In this document: positions 33,115 through 46,049 of the stretch, piece by piece
Numbering within the stretch: the first letter of the stretch is position 1
Layout: each line of letters opens with the position of its first letter
Source: Bacteroidaceae bacterium
GTDB taxonomy: Bacteria > Bacteroidota > Bacteroidia > Bacteroidales > Bacteroidaceae
Reading direction: 5' to 3'
Length of the DNA stretch: 64,000 bases
NCBI GenBank assembly: GCA_017507385.1
Contig: JAFWAX010000065.1
Location: 30,824 to 94,823, forward strand
Made by a program: the position numbers and the translations under genes
The notes under the pieces: generated by a model
What the model saw: only the letters and a program-made list of their open reading frames with translations
The model's database searches: none
What the model was told of the DNA's origin: nothing

Positions 33115-35727
33115 ATGATACTGAATAGGAAAATGATGACGTGGGCTGTGTTGGCGGCCTTTTTGTTTGGCACAATCGATATGGCGGCAGAAATAGAAGC
33201 ACCTCTTCTCAAAAAGCAGGAAACTTCCACTTCTGTTGAAAATAAGAAGAAGCCAACAGAAAAGAAAAAATCAAAGAAAAAGAAGGGTGAGGATCAGGTG
33301 GCCGCTCCGTCGAAGTATAAGACAATGACAGGACGCGATTCGTTGTCGCTGTCGGGCGTGATGAACGTGATTCAGAAGGGCGATACGCTTTATCTGGAAT
33401 TGCCGGCGGATTTGCTCGGCAAGCCCTTTTTGGTGTCGAACAAATTGCAGCAGGTGCCAGCCGAGCTGAATGAGGCCAGTGCCAATAAGGGAGTTAATTA
33501 TGCTAACCAGATGGTGCGTTTTGAATGGGACAAGCAGGCTAAAGTGGTGAAAATGCGTCAGCAGCGCGTGACTCCAGAAGCTCCCGAAGGTTCTTATCTG
33601 GCACGTTCTGTGGCAGATAACTACATTGACCCAATCATTGCATCGTTGAAAGTGGAGTGTGTGTCTCCTGATTCCACTTCTGTTATTTTCAAAGTCAATG
33701 ACTTGTTCAACGGAAAGAAAAATGTGCTGAACGATGTGTTCAACGACATCAATTTGGGCACATCGCCAGTGGCAGAGCTTTCTCGTGTTGTAAGCGTGAA
33801 GTCATACGAGCGTAGCGTTGTGGCGAAGTCGGAGCTGACGACGACGGTGAGAGAAGGCATGTCGAAGGTGAATGTGACTGTGGTGGTCAGCACCGCCATT
33901 TGTTTGCTGCCGGAAGAGCCTATGGCACGCCGTCGCGAAGACTGGAGAGTAGGCTATTTCTCTACGCCAGCTATGATTTACAATGACTATCAGCAGCGAG
34001 TGGAGAATACCAGCTACATCACACGTTGGCGCCTCGTGCCAAGCGATACGGTCGCATATATGCGTGGTGAACTCACAGAACCCGTGAAGCCAATCACGTT
34101 CTATATTGGCGGGGCGGTGCCAGAACATCTCAGACCATATATTGTACAGGGAATTCTTGATTGGAACAAAGCTTTTGAACGTGCTGGTTTCAAGAATGCA
34201 GTACGGGCTGTCATTCCAGATGACACACTTGATGTGGAAGGTGATGATATGCGCTATTCTGTGTTGACCTATGCGGCATCGGAAAAAGCCAATGCCATGG
34301 GTCCATCTACTTTGGATCCTCGTACAGGGGAAATTCTGGAGGCAGACATCATTTGGTGGCACAATGTGCAGTCGCTCATCAGCGAGTGGATTGTGGTGCA
34401 GACAGGTGCTGTAGATTCACGTGCTCGTTCTTTGGAATTGCCAATAGAATTGATTGGCGATGCCGTGCGTTTTGTGGCTTGCCACGAAGTTGGGCACTCC
34501 TTGGGATTGCGTCATAATATGATGGCTTCAGCGGCTTATCCTACAGACTCTCTGCGTTCTGAAACATTCACTTCTCGCATGGGAGGTACATCTGCCAGCA
34601 TCATGGATTATGCACGCTTCAACTATGTGGCTCAACCAGGCGACGGTGTGAAGATTATGTCACCCCATATTGGACCTTATGACTTGATGGCTATAGAGTG
34701 GGGCTACCGCTGGTATCCTGAAGGAACGAACGAAGACGAGGTTTTGGAAGCATTCTTGGCTAAGCATCAAGGAAAGGAATATCGATACAGTGAGACACAG
34801 CAGCAGCGCTCGGCTGTTGATCCTCGTGCTTTGAGTGAAGATTTGGGCGACGACCCCATCAAGTCTGCACGTCTGGGTATTGAGAACCTGAAGCGTGTAA
34901 TGCCTCATTTGATAGACTGGACGCGTAACAACAAGCCTGGTCAGAACTATGATGAAGCAGCTGGGCTTTACTCGGCAGTTATATATCAGTGGACACTTTA
35001 TCTGTACCATGTGATGGCAAATATCGGAGGAATATATCTGGACAGACCTACGATTGAATGGTCAAATGTTCCGAGAAGGTCTGCTTATACCTTTGTTGAG
35101 AAAGAGCGTCAGAAGGAAGCGGTACAGTTCTTGCTCGATGAGGTTCTTTGTTTCCCTGAATGGCTTTTCGGTTCTACATTCTCAACACAGATTTACCCGC
35201 TGAGAAAGACACCTCTCGGCACGACAGAGCAGGAGCCAGCTATGTTGCTGAAGAATCAGCAGAATTATATCCTTTGGGACTTGTTGGCAAATGATCGTCT
35301 GGTAAGAATGTACCAGAATGAATGGATGAATGGAGATGAGGCTTTTACTGCTGTAGAACTGTTGCAGATGCTCCACCAGTCAATCTTCCGCAAGACCATT
35401 GCAGGGCAGAAGCTGAATGTGATGGAGCGCAGCCTTCAGAAGAGTTTTGTGGATGCCCTTATCACTGCTGCTGCAGAAAATGAAGGCGTGAAAATCAATA
35501 AGAGCATCGCTGAGGAAAGGCTGGTGGCAGGCAGCGGCTCTCGTACGATTGACATGACAATGACACAGATAACTCGTACCAGTGACGCTTTGAGCGTGAA
35601 GCGTGCAGAGTTGTTGAGTATCATGAAGTTGATGAAGAGTCGTGCGAACAGTGGAGATTTGAGCACGCAGATGCATTATGATGATGTTGTGCTACGTATC
35701 CAGACAGCATTAGGATTGCAGAAGTAA
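33115..35727 (+). CDS. Zinc-dependent metalloprotease (DUF5117/DUF5118 type)
   Basis: The 870-residue exported protease starts at ATG 33115 (a GTG at 33106 is in frame). After the signal peptide comes a lysine-rich stretch (KKKPTEKKKSKKKKGEDQ, about residues 42-60), then conserved N-terminal domains (DSLSLSGVMNVIQKGDTLYL). The catalytic site is CHEVGHSLGLRHNM (about residue 456), a HExxHxxGLRH zinc motif, followed by SIMDYARFNYV as the Met-turn region. Family members in Bacteroidetes are cell-envelope proteases of unknown substrate. It is first in an operon with SusC- and SusD-like genes, 42 bases apart, which suggests that it releases peptides for that importer. Confidence 0.88.
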   Translation: MILNRKMMTWAVLAAFLFGTIDMAAEIEAPLLKKQETSTSVENKKKPTEKKKSKKKKGEDQVAAPSKYKTMTGRDSLSLSGVMNVIQKGDTLYLELPADLLGKPFLVSNKLQQVPAELNEASANKGVNYANQMVRFEWDKQAKVVKMRQQRVTPEAPEGSYLARSVADNYIDPIIASLKVECVSPDSTSVIFKVNDLFNGKKNVLNDVFNDINLGTSPVAELSRVVSVKSYERSVVAKSELTTTVREGMSKVNVTVVVSTAICLLPEEPMARRREDWRVGYFSTPAMIYNDYQQRVENTSYITRWRLVPSDTVAYMRGELTEPVKPITFYIGGAVPEHLRPYIVQGILDWNKAFERAGFKNAVRAVIPDDTLDVEGDDMRYSVLTYAASEKANAMGPSTLDPRTGEILEADIIWWHNVQSLISEWIVVQTGAVDSRARSLELPIELIGDAVRFVACHEVGHSLGLRHNMMASAAYPTDSLRSETFTSRMGGTSASIMDYARFNYVAQPGDGVKIMSPHIGPYDLMAIEWGYRWYPEGTNEDEVLEAFLAKHQGKEYRYSETQQQRSAVDPRALSEDLGDDPIKSARLGIENLKRVMPHLIDWTRNNKPGQNYDEAAGLYSAVIYQWTLYLYHVMANIGGIYLDRPTIEWSNVPRRSAYTFVEKERQKEAVQFLLDEVLCFPEWLFGSTFSTQIYPLRKTPLGTTEQEPAMLLKNQQNYILWDLLANDRLVRMYQNEWMNGDEAFTAVELLQMLHQSIFRKTIAGQKLNVMERSLQKSFVDALITAAAENEGVKINKSIAEERLVAGSGSRTIDMTMTQITRTSDALSVKRAELLSIMKLMKSRANSGDLSTQMHYDDVVLRIQTALGLQK

Positions 35728-35769
35728 AAAGGAAATTTCTAAATATATAAAATGTACGAAAATATAATA

Positions 35770-38700
35770 ATGAGACGAATTTCTCTATTCCTTTTCATTT
35801 TGATGAGTACGGTGATGGTGCTGGCTCAGGAACGTGTTATCACGGGTGTTGTGTTAGATGGCGAATTCAAGGGAGAGCCTTTGATTGGTGCAAATGTCAC
35901 AGTGGGGCAGGGCCAGGCAACAAAAGGAGTGATAACAGATTTGGACGGAAAGTTCAAATTGAGTGTACCTGCCAACACGCAGAAGGTTGTTGTCAGTTAC
36001 ATGGGATATAAATCCTATACGTTAAAGCTTAAGCAAGGTGTTGATAACTATAAAGTTACGCTTTATTATGCTGATAAAAGTCTTGACGAATTTGTTGTTA
36101 CGGGTTATCAGCAGATTGACCGCCGTAAACTGACTGCCGCTGTATCAACTGTGGAAATCTCAGATGAGACAGTTGGTGCAGTGAAAAATATTGACCAGGC
36201 ATTGGCAGGACAGGTGGCAGGACTTTCTTCAGTGGCTGCGAGCGGTGCACCTGGTGCTCCAATGAAAATACGTATTCGTGGAACATCTTCTATCAATGGA
36301 GTACAAGAACCTCTTTGGGTGCTCGATGGTATCCCGATGGAAGGCAATGAAATTCCTGCAATAGATAACTTGAACGATATTGATGATATTTATCAGACAA
36401 GCATTGCGGGCTTGAATCCATCTGATATAGAGAATATTACAGTGCTGAAAGACGCTGCGGCAACAGCAATTTATGGTGCGAGAGCTGCTAATGGTGTCAT
36501 CGTCATTACTACAAAGAAAGGAAAGGCAGGGCGTCCTGTTGTAAATTTCTCGGCAAAACTGACATACAATCCTCGTGCCAGCATTGACCGCTTGAACCTC
36601 TTAAATGCAGATGAGAAAGTGAATCTTGAATTGGATTTGCTTCAGAGTTCTTACGACTATCGTCAGCATAAAGGTGGAGTGGCAAATATTTTGGATGATT
36701 TGGGCGAGTTTGATGCTTTCAAGGCTGGTGGCTGGGACGCTCTCACTCCCGAAGCGCAGCAGCGTATAGACCGTTTGCGCACCATCAATACAGACTGGAA
36801 CGATATCCTTTTCCGCGATGTGCTCAATCAGGAGTATAATGTAAGTCTCAGCGGTGGCTCTGACAAGGCACACTATTACACGTCAGTCGGATATTATACA
36901 GAGCAAGGAACGGTGAAGGGAGTGGAAAACAATCGTTGCAACATCACACTGAAGACTGATTACAAACTGAATAGCCTGTTGACAGTTGGAGCATCTGTGT
37001 TTGCCAATCAGAGAAAGCAGGAGAGTTATATGACTGATGCTGCAGGATTTACCAATCCAGTCTATTATTCGCGCATGGCTAATCCTTACTTTGAACCTTA
37101 TGACCAAGAAGGCAATTATGTGTATGACACGAATGTGCAGGGACGAGAGTCTGAAGTACCCCCATTCAATATATTTGAGGAGAGAAACAATACCTCGAAG
37201 GAGCGTACGGACCGTTCCGTCATGGCTATTTTTGATGCGGAGTTGAAGTTTAATGACCACTTGAAACTGACATCTCAGTATGGATTGCAGCATGATAACT
37301 ACACTATGACGCGTTATGCAGGACATGACAGTTATGCCATGCGTAAAATGAAGGAATATGCAACATTCATGATAGATGGTGAACGCAAATCCATCTTCCC
37401 CGATGGCGGCATGAACAAGCAGACCGAAGCACATACTGACCAATGGACATGGAAGGCTATGCTGGAGTGGAATAACCGTTTCAACGAAATACATGATGTT
37501 GAACTGATGGGAGGAACGGAAGTCCGCCATGTGGAAACAGAGATTGTCACTTCAACTGCTTATGGTTACGACAATCGCACATTGACTACTCAGCCAGTGC
37601 TGTTCCCGACTGAGAGCATAGGTCAGCGTTATCCGCTCTATCAAGAAGGACATACTGAAAATGCTTATGTGTCATGGTTTGCAACAGGCTCTTATACTTT
37701 GCTTCATCGCTATACGCTGGGTGCCAGTGTTCGTTTTGATGGAAGCGACGTGTTTGGCGTAGCCAAGAAATACAGATATTTGCCACTTTATTCAGTGAGC
37801 GGACTTTGGCGTGGTAAGGAGGAGAAATTCTTGCAAAACGTGAAATGGCTTGACGAACTTTCGCTTCGTGCATCTTATGGCCTGCAGGGAAACATAGATA
37901 AGAATACATCTCCTTATCTCATCGGAACATTCGATAAAACGTCTGTTTTGCCAGGCTATATCGAGACCATCATCTCTGCTGAGAATGCACCAAATCCAAA
38001 TTTGAAGTGGGAAAAGACCAAGAACGTGAATGCAGGACTCAATTTGGCTCTTTTGAATAACCGTATTCGTTTGAATGTCGATTACTACTATCGTCGAAGT
38101 GTTGACCTCATCAGTTCTCGTCAACTTCCGTTAGAGAGTGGTTTTGCCAGCACAACCGTTAACTGGGCATCCATGGAGAATAGCGGATGGGAAATTGCGT
38201 TGAACACACGCAATGTGGCTGTTCGCAATTTCACTTGGACAACGAACCTGAACTTGGGTTTCAATGCCAATAAGATATTGAATGAGACTGTTGCAGAAAA
38301 TTCTACTTATCCAAGCCGTGAAGGACGTCCTGTCGGCGCCATTTTTGCCTATAAGACCGCAGGACTTGACAGCGAAGGCTATCCTCTTTTCTTGGCCAAT
38401 GACGGAACCAAGCAAACTGCTGCTGAGTTCTTCAAACTCAATCGTTTTGGAGCAAGTACACTGTCTGCTGAAGAGCAGCGTAATCTCTATACCTATATGG
38501 GTACGACTGAACCTAAGTGTTCTGGAGGTTTCATCAACACCTTCGAATGGGGCGATTGGCAACTGAATGTGAACTTCATGTTCAATCTGGGCATGAAAGT
38601 GCGTGTACAGCCATCTTATTCTCCAACCTATTATGACCGCGGATTAAACACCAATCATGATATCCTGAATCGTTGGACCCCAGCGAACGTAAACTCTACT

Positions 38701-39021
38701 CTGCCAGGACTGATGGTCAATACGGCTGCTCGTGCTAGCGAATATACTCATTTCTCTGAGTATAACACTTACAGCATGCTCGACCTTTGGGTACGTTCTC
38801 TCAACTACTGCCGTCTTCAGAGTTTGCGTTTGGGCTATCGTATTCCAAAGCGTGTCTTGGAGCCTCTTGGCATCACTTCTGCTTCGCTTTCTCTTGAGGG
38901 CCGCAATCTGTTTGTGATGGCTAGCGACTACGATAACTATCTCGATCCTGAAACGATGGGCAATCCTTACGCTCAGCCCATTACGCAAAGCTTTATTTTC
39001 GGATTGAACGTGAATTTTTAA
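35770..39021 (+). CDS. SusC/RagA-family TonB-dependent transporter
   Basis: The start at 35770 (MRRISLFLFILMSTVMVLAQ) gives a good signal peptide; an ATG at 35752 would add six residues. The 1083-residue protein begins with a carboxypeptidase-like CNA_B domain (ITGVVLDGEFKGEPLIGANV), then the SusC-type plug with VKNIDQALAGQVAG, IRIRGTSSINGVQEPLWVLDG and TVLKDAAATAIYGARAANGV. The barrel ends GLNVNF with a terminal aromatic. SusC proteins form the outer-membrane pore under a SusD lid. With a metalloprotease upstream and no glycosidase in the operon, peptides (as in RagAB) are a more likely cargo than glycans; this is inference. Confidence 0.93.
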   Translation: MRRISLFLFILMSTVMVLAQERVITGVVLDGEFKGEPLIGANVTVGQGQATKGVITDLDGKFKLSVPANTQKVVVSYMGYKSYTLKLKQGVDNYKVTLYYADKSLDEFVVTGYQQIDRRKLTAAVSTVEISDETVGAVKNIDQALAGQVAGLSSVAASGAPGAPMKIRIRGTSSINGVQEPLWVLDGIPMEGNEIPAIDNLNDIDDIYQTSIAGLNPSDIENITVLKDAAATAIYGARAANGVIVITTKKGKAGRPVVNFSAKLTYNPRASIDRLNLLNADEKVNLELDLLQSSYDYRQHKGGVANILDDLGEFDAFKAGGWDALTPEAQQRIDRLRTINTDWNDILFRDVLNQEYNVSLSGGSDKAHYYTSVGYYTEQGTVKGVENNRCNITLKTDYKLNSLLTVGASVFANQRKQESYMTDAAGFTNPVYYSRMANPYFEPYDQEGNYVYDTNVQGRESEVPPFNIFEERNNTSKERTDRSVMAIFDAELKFNDHLKLTSQYGLQHDNYTMTRYAGHDSYAMRKMKEYATFMIDGERKSIFPDGGMNKQTEAHTDQWTWKAMLEWNNRFNEIHDVELMGGTEVRHVETEIVTSTAYGYDNRTLTTQPVLFPTESIGQRYPLYQEGHTENAYVSWFATGSYTLLHRYTLGASVRFDGSDVFGVAKKYRYLPLYSVSGLWRGKEEKFLQNVKWLDELSLRASYGLQGNIDKNTSPYLIGTFDKTSVLPGYIETIISAENAPNPNLKWEKTKNVNAGLNLALLNNRIRLNVDYYYRRSVDLISSRQLPLESGFASTTVNWASMENSGWEIALNTRNVAVRNFTWTTNLNLGFNANKILNETVAENSTYPSREGRPVGAIFAYKTAGLDSEGYPLFLANDGTKQTAAEFFKLNRFGASTLSAEEQRNLYTYMGTTEPKCSGGFINTFEWGDWQLNVNFMFNLGMKVRVQPSYSPTYYDRGLNTNHDILNRWTPANVNSTLPGLMVNTAARASEYTHFSEYNTYSMLDLWVRSLNYCRLQSLRLGYRIPKRVLEPLGITSASLSLEGRNLFVMASDYDNYLDPETMGNPYAQPITQSFIFGLNVNF

Positions 39022-39050
39022 GAATTGATAATTAAGAAAAGATTTCAGAA

Positions 39051-40391
39051 ATGATAAAAATAAAGACATTCGCGTGCATCATCCTCGCAGCCCTCATGTG
39101 TTCTGCGTGTGACGATTTCCTTGATATCACGCCAACGGGTAAAGTCATTGCAAAGACTGGTGATGAATACCGTGCGTTGCTGACCTACGAATATAAGTAT
39201 TTTGTCAAGGACCGCTATATGACGGTGGTGCGTACAGACGAGGTGGTGATGGACAAGACAAAGTCCTCAAGTACAGACCTTGACGCCTATCTTGACTTGT
39301 GGCGTTGGATTGACGATGCCCCGTCGCCAACGACAACCTATTTCTCTTGGCGTACTTACTTCCACTCTATCTATATAGCAAACTATATTATTGAGCATCA
39401 AGATGAAATAACTGAGGCAACAGCCGCTGAAGTAAGCCAGCTGGTGGGAGAGGCGTATATGCTTCGTGCTTATTGCCACTTTTTGCTGGTCAATCTCTAT
39501 GCAGCGCCTTACACGCATTGCTCGCCAGCAACGACACGGGGCGTTCCAATGCAGTTGAAAGCCGATGTGAATGCTGTGCCAGGTAGCAGTAGTGTTGAGG
39601 CTGTCTATCAGCAAGTGCTCCGCGACCTTGACGAGGCCGATAAGTACCTGAATGTTGATGTTTGGGAAGAAGGCAAGAACTATCGTTTCTGTGGTGCTTC
39701 TGTCGCTTTGCTTCGTGCACGTACATATTTGTATATGGGACGTTGGGCGGATGCGTTTGATGCAGCTCAGGCTGTTATAGCGAATCACGGAGAATTGGAA
39801 GACATGAATAGCAGTGATGTGCTCCCCAATAGCTATAAGTCTGTAGAAAATCTGGTAGCTTTGGAGCGTTTCAGCAGCAATCTTTATACAGTCATCAATA
39901 TGCCATCGCCTGATTTCGTCAAACTTTATCGTTCTGGCGACCAGCGACGTACGAAATATTTCAAGCGCGTAACCTCTTCTTCTTATTCTTTGCAGAAAGG
40001 TGGAAATGATGAATTCTCCAGCTCGTTCCGCACTGCTGAGGCATATCTGACAGCCGCTGAAGCATTGGCGCGCCAAGGAGAAAAAGAACAGGCTGTAGAA
40101 TATCTGAAACCGCTCATGCAAAAGCGTTTGAACTCTTCTGCTTATCAGACAACACTTGATCTTATTGCCGATATGACAGAAGACGGACTGGTGCAGGAAA
40201 TCATGGATGAGCGTGCACGCGAGTTTGCATTCGAGGGCCATCGTTGGTATGATTTGCGGCGCACTACGCAACCAGCTCTTGTGCGTAATTATGATGGCCA
40301 GGCCTATACGTTGCAGCCTGCGCAGTATACTATGCGCTTCCCATCAAGTGCTGTCTCTGCCAATCCAGAGATTGAGCGTTGGGAAAACTAA
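39051..40391 (+). CDS. SusD/RagB-family surface nutrient-binding lipoprotein
   Basis: The 446-residue lipoprotein has a lipobox ending at C20 (AALMCSAC) followed by DDFLDITPTGK, the usual SusD opening and an acidic surface-export signal. TPR-like helices are visible: SQLVGEAYMLRAYCHFLLVNLY (about residue 130), YQQVLRDLDEADKYL and FRTAEAYLTAAEALARQGE. The C-terminal RagB part reads QEIMDERAREFAFEGHRWYDLRR (about residue 385), the family hallmark. It forms the lid on the SusC barrel encoded 29 bases upstream. The protein is shorter than most glycan-binding SusD proteins. Confidence 0.93.
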   Translation: MIKIKTFACIILAALMCSACDDFLDITPTGKVIAKTGDEYRALLTYEYKYFVKDRYMTVVRTDEVVMDKTKSSSTDLDAYLDLWRWIDDAPSPTTTYFSWRTYFHSIYIANYIIEHQDEITEATAAEVSQLVGEAYMLRAYCHFLLVNLYAAPYTHCSPATTRGVPMQLKADVNAVPGSSSVEAVYQQVLRDLDEADKYLNVDVWEEGKNYRFCGASVALLRARTYLYMGRWADAFDAAQAVIANHGELEDMNSSDVLPNSYKSVENLVALERFSSNLYTVINMPSPDFVKLYRSGDQRRTKYFKRVTSSSYSLQKGGNDEFSSSFRTAEAYLTAAEALARQGEKEQAVEYLKPLMQKRLNSSAYQTTLDLIADMTEDGLVQEIMDERAREFAFEGHRWYDLRRTTQPALVRNYDGQAYTLQPAQYTMRFPSSAVSANPEIERWEN

Positions 40392-40447
40392 AAACTTATG
40401 ATGAGTGTTTTTGAAATTATAATTATTAATCTTTTAATCAAGTAGTT

Positions 40448-42367
40448 ATGAAGAAATTCTTACTTACATTGACAGCATTTGTTGCTGTTTTGAGTGCTTC
40501 TGCAGAAAGCCTGTTCCCAGGCGGTTGGGAAGCGTCTTATGAGCCTGTTTCTGCGGCTGAAGAACTGAAAGGTATTCACACCGCAGTTGCTGAAGACGGC
40601 TCTGTTTTTGTTTCTGGAACTTATAACAAGGCTTTCACCTTTGCTGGCAAGAACGTTGCAGATCCAGAAGGCTTGACTTCTGCCAGCATCGTTAAGTACA
40701 ACGAGAAGGGCGAAGAGCAGTGGATTGTAACCATGGAAGGTAACGCAATCGTTTCTGCAATTGATGTAGATGCTGATGGCACATTGTATGCAGCAGGCTA
40801 CTTCATGGATGCAGTTAAGTACGAAGGTGCGGAAGGCATATCAGCAGAACTTTCCGGAAGTGCAGATGCTTATGCTGCTTTCGTTGCAAAAATTAGCAAA
40901 GATGGTAAGTTTGAAACAGTTAAAGTAATTGCTTCTACTGCAAATGAGGAAATTGTCAATTCTTTCATGTATTTCCCAATGGCAGGTGATGTATATGTAA
41001 AGCCAAGTAATATCCAGATTGATGGCGATAAGGTATATGTTGCTGCTAATTACGCTGGTGATGTTGCAGAACTTTCATGGAAAGGCGCTTACATTAATGT
41101 GTTCGATGTCATGTATATGGATAACAGAAATGTAGGTGTTTTCTCTCTGAATAAGAGTGATTTGAGTGGAGCTGCTAATGTCGCTACAGTACAGAATACA
41201 GAGATTGTATCTTATGTCGATTACTATGCAAAAGCTTTTGATTTCGTAGTTGATAATGGTACAGTTTATGTGGGCTTCATTGGTGTCGGAAATATGACTT
41301 TGGCGACATCTGCAGAAAAGAAGGATTTCATTTTCGCAAAGACAGACGAAGGGTCTTTGGAGCACGCTTTTGTATTAGCTGCTATCGGCGAAACTGTAGC
41401 AACTAAAGTTTATAATGTTGCCATGAGTGACAAACTTTATACACCTTACAATCTTTTCATGGGTGAAGAAGGTGAAAACCTCATCATTGGCGGTACATTC
41501 TCTGGCGAGCTTCCATTCGACACACAGAAGACTTCTGGCGAGTTGGCATCCGACGTGTTCATGGCTTCTGTGAAGAAGGCTGATGGAGCTGTCAACTGGA
41601 CTTATGTAAGTGGCAAGGAGTCAGTTGCAACTTATACAGTTACAGCAACTAATGTAGTTATTGCTACAGGCAGCGATGTTACATTCCTCGATCGTGCTAC
41701 AGGTGAAGTTCTGAAGACAGATGCAGTGGTAACTCTCGCTGCTGATGGATGTGCTACAGCAAGAGCTGCTGTTGCTACAGCTGAAACCAAGGTAGTGGTT
41801 AGCGGTGAACTCATTGCAGAGGAAACTCCTGATCAGGTTGTTGACCCAGATCTCATTGAGATTCCTCAGGATCAGGGCAAGCAGTACGACACCTTCGCTC
41901 GTGCAGAGCTTGTTGAAGGCGAAGAGTACAACACTTACACGGTCACCGAAAACCTCCAGATTGCTTTCAAGATGATGGATGTTGATGTGAAGGATTGCGA
42001 CTATGTTGTTGTTAAGTTCGCAGAACCAGTAGCAGCAGGTTGGAAACTCGCGTTCTGGTCTAACCAAGACCTCGTTGATGTTCCAGAGGGTGCAACAGAA
42101 TTCAAGTATGTGTTTGCTGACGACCCTAAGTGTGGTGTGACTAATGGTGTTCTTCCTCAGATCTGCATGATGACCTTCTTCGGTGGCTTCACAGCTCCAC
42201 TTGAGGCAAAGGTGGTTGGCATCTACAAGCACGTTGCAGGTGTTGCTGACGCTATCGAGGATGTTGAAGTGGCTGCTCCAGTAAGCGGCAAGTTCATTGA
42301 GAATGGCCAGGTTGTCATCATCAAGAACGGAAAGAAGTATAACATGGCAGGTGTTGCTATCCAGTAA
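40448..42367 (+). CDS. Secreted propeller-like protein of the SusCD operon
   Basis: The 639-residue product has a signal peptide (MKKFLLTLTAFVAVLSASA) and repeated segments such as ASIVKYNEKGEEQWIVTMEG, VDADGTLYAAGYF and YVAANYAGDV, which resemble SBBP-type beta-propeller blades. The second half (about 470-600) is a beta-sandwich with YNTYTVTENLQIAFKMMDVD. The end has ENGQVVIIKNGKKYNMAGV, a variant of the tail seen on other exported proteins here. It follows susD by 56 bases and is closed by a strong terminator, so it probably belongs to the same operon as a surface accessory or ligand-capture protein. Family and ligand are not recognised. Confidence 0.7.
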   Translation: MKKFLLTLTAFVAVLSASAESLFPGGWEASYEPVSAAEELKGIHTAVAEDGSVFVSGTYNKAFTFAGKNVADPEGLTSASIVKYNEKGEEQWIVTMEGNAIVSAIDVDADGTLYAAGYFMDAVKYEGAEGISAELSGSADAYAAFVAKISKDGKFETVKVIASTANEEIVNSFMYFPMAGDVYVKPSNIQIDGDKVYVAANYAGDVAELSWKGAYINVFDVMYMDNRNVGVFSLNKSDLSGAANVATVQNTEIVSYVDYYAKAFDFVVDNGTVYVGFIGVGNMTLATSAEKKDFIFAKTDEGSLEHAFVLAAIGETVATKVYNVAMSDKLYTPYNLFMGEEGENLIIGGTFSGELPFDTQKTSGELASDVFMASVKKADGAVNWTYVSGKESVATYTVTATNVVIATGSDVTFLDRATGEVLKTDAVVTLAADGCATARAAVATAETKVVVSGELIAEETPDQVVDPDLIEIPQDQGKQYDTFARAELVEGEEYNTYTVTENLQIAFKMMDVDVKDCDYVVVKFAEPVAAGWKLAFWSNQDLVDVPEGATEFKYVFADDPKCGVTNGVLPQICMMTFFGGFTAPLEAKVVGIYKHVAGVADAIEDVEVAAPVSGKFIENGQVVIIKNGKKYNMAGVAIQ

Positions 42368-42395
42368 TCAGCACACTGAGACAATTCATAGACAG

Positions 42396-42433
42396 AAGGG
42401 GGCGTGTCCGGTTGGGCACGCCCCCTCTTTTTT
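42396..42433 (+). terminator. Rho-independent terminator of the metalloprotease-SusCD operon
   Basis: gggggcgtg (42398-42406) pairs with cacgccccc (42417-42425), followed by tcttttttt. It lies about 30 bases after the stop codon. Confidence 0.88.
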
Positions 42434-42506
42434 GTCTCTTCCCGTACCTTTCTGGAGGCTGTCGGCTCATCGAAATTGGAATGCAGCCAGAATGGCAATT
42501 GTCCTT

Positions 42507-42582
42507 CACCGTGCGCATAATATTTTAAACACCGCCTGCATAATATTATAAACACGGTGTTTTAAATATTATGCGCACGGTG
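42507..42582. repeat. Intergenic four-slot palindromic element, copy 3 (order B-A-b'-B')
   Basis: Slot words are caccgtgcgc (42507-42516), caccgcctgc (about 42530-42539), a short cacggtg (42553-42559) and gcgcacggtg (42573-42582). Spacers are ataatattttaaa, ataatattataaa and ttttaaatattat. The outer 26 bases on each side pair with one mismatch, while the A word has no partner in this copy. Confidence 0.88.
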
Positions 42583-42668
42583 TGTGCGTAGTGATTCCTT
42601 TCTTGGATGATTTTATTGTCTTCGTTCTTTTTTTTCTTTTCCTTTTTCTTCAATTTGTTATTTATCAT

Positions 42669-42676
42669 TATCTTTG
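42669..42676 (+). promoter_or_regulatory. -7 promoter element of the CE6-GH43 operon (TATCTTTG)
   Basis: TATCTTTG lies 33 bases before the ATG at 42710 in a T-rich stretch. Confidence 0.6.
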
Positions 42677-42694
42677 CAACATATTCACCTGTAA

Positions 42695-45948
<3,254 letters not shown>

Positions 45949-45992
45949 ATGTCAATAGTTTGAACCGTTCCGTTATTGTCTAAAAGAAAATG

Positions 45993-46034
45993 AAAAATGC
46001 GGGGCGCATCAATCGATGTGCCCCGCATTTTTTA
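45993..46034. terminator. Bidirectional terminator between convergent GH43 genes
   Basis: aaaaatgcggggc with its continuation (from 45993) pairs with the arm ending in ccccgcattttt (46016-46032). Both strands end in a T-run. It lies 44 bases after the plus-strand GH43 stop and just beyond the minus-strand GH43 stop at 46050. Confidence 0.88.
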
Positions 46035-46049
46035 TATAAGTCTCTTTAT

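Noticed and set aside
39267..40271. 334-codon open frame antisense to the SusD gene
   Set aside because: The SusD frame has clear family motifs and a lipobox; the antisense frame is rich in C, H, I and R as expected from complementary codons.
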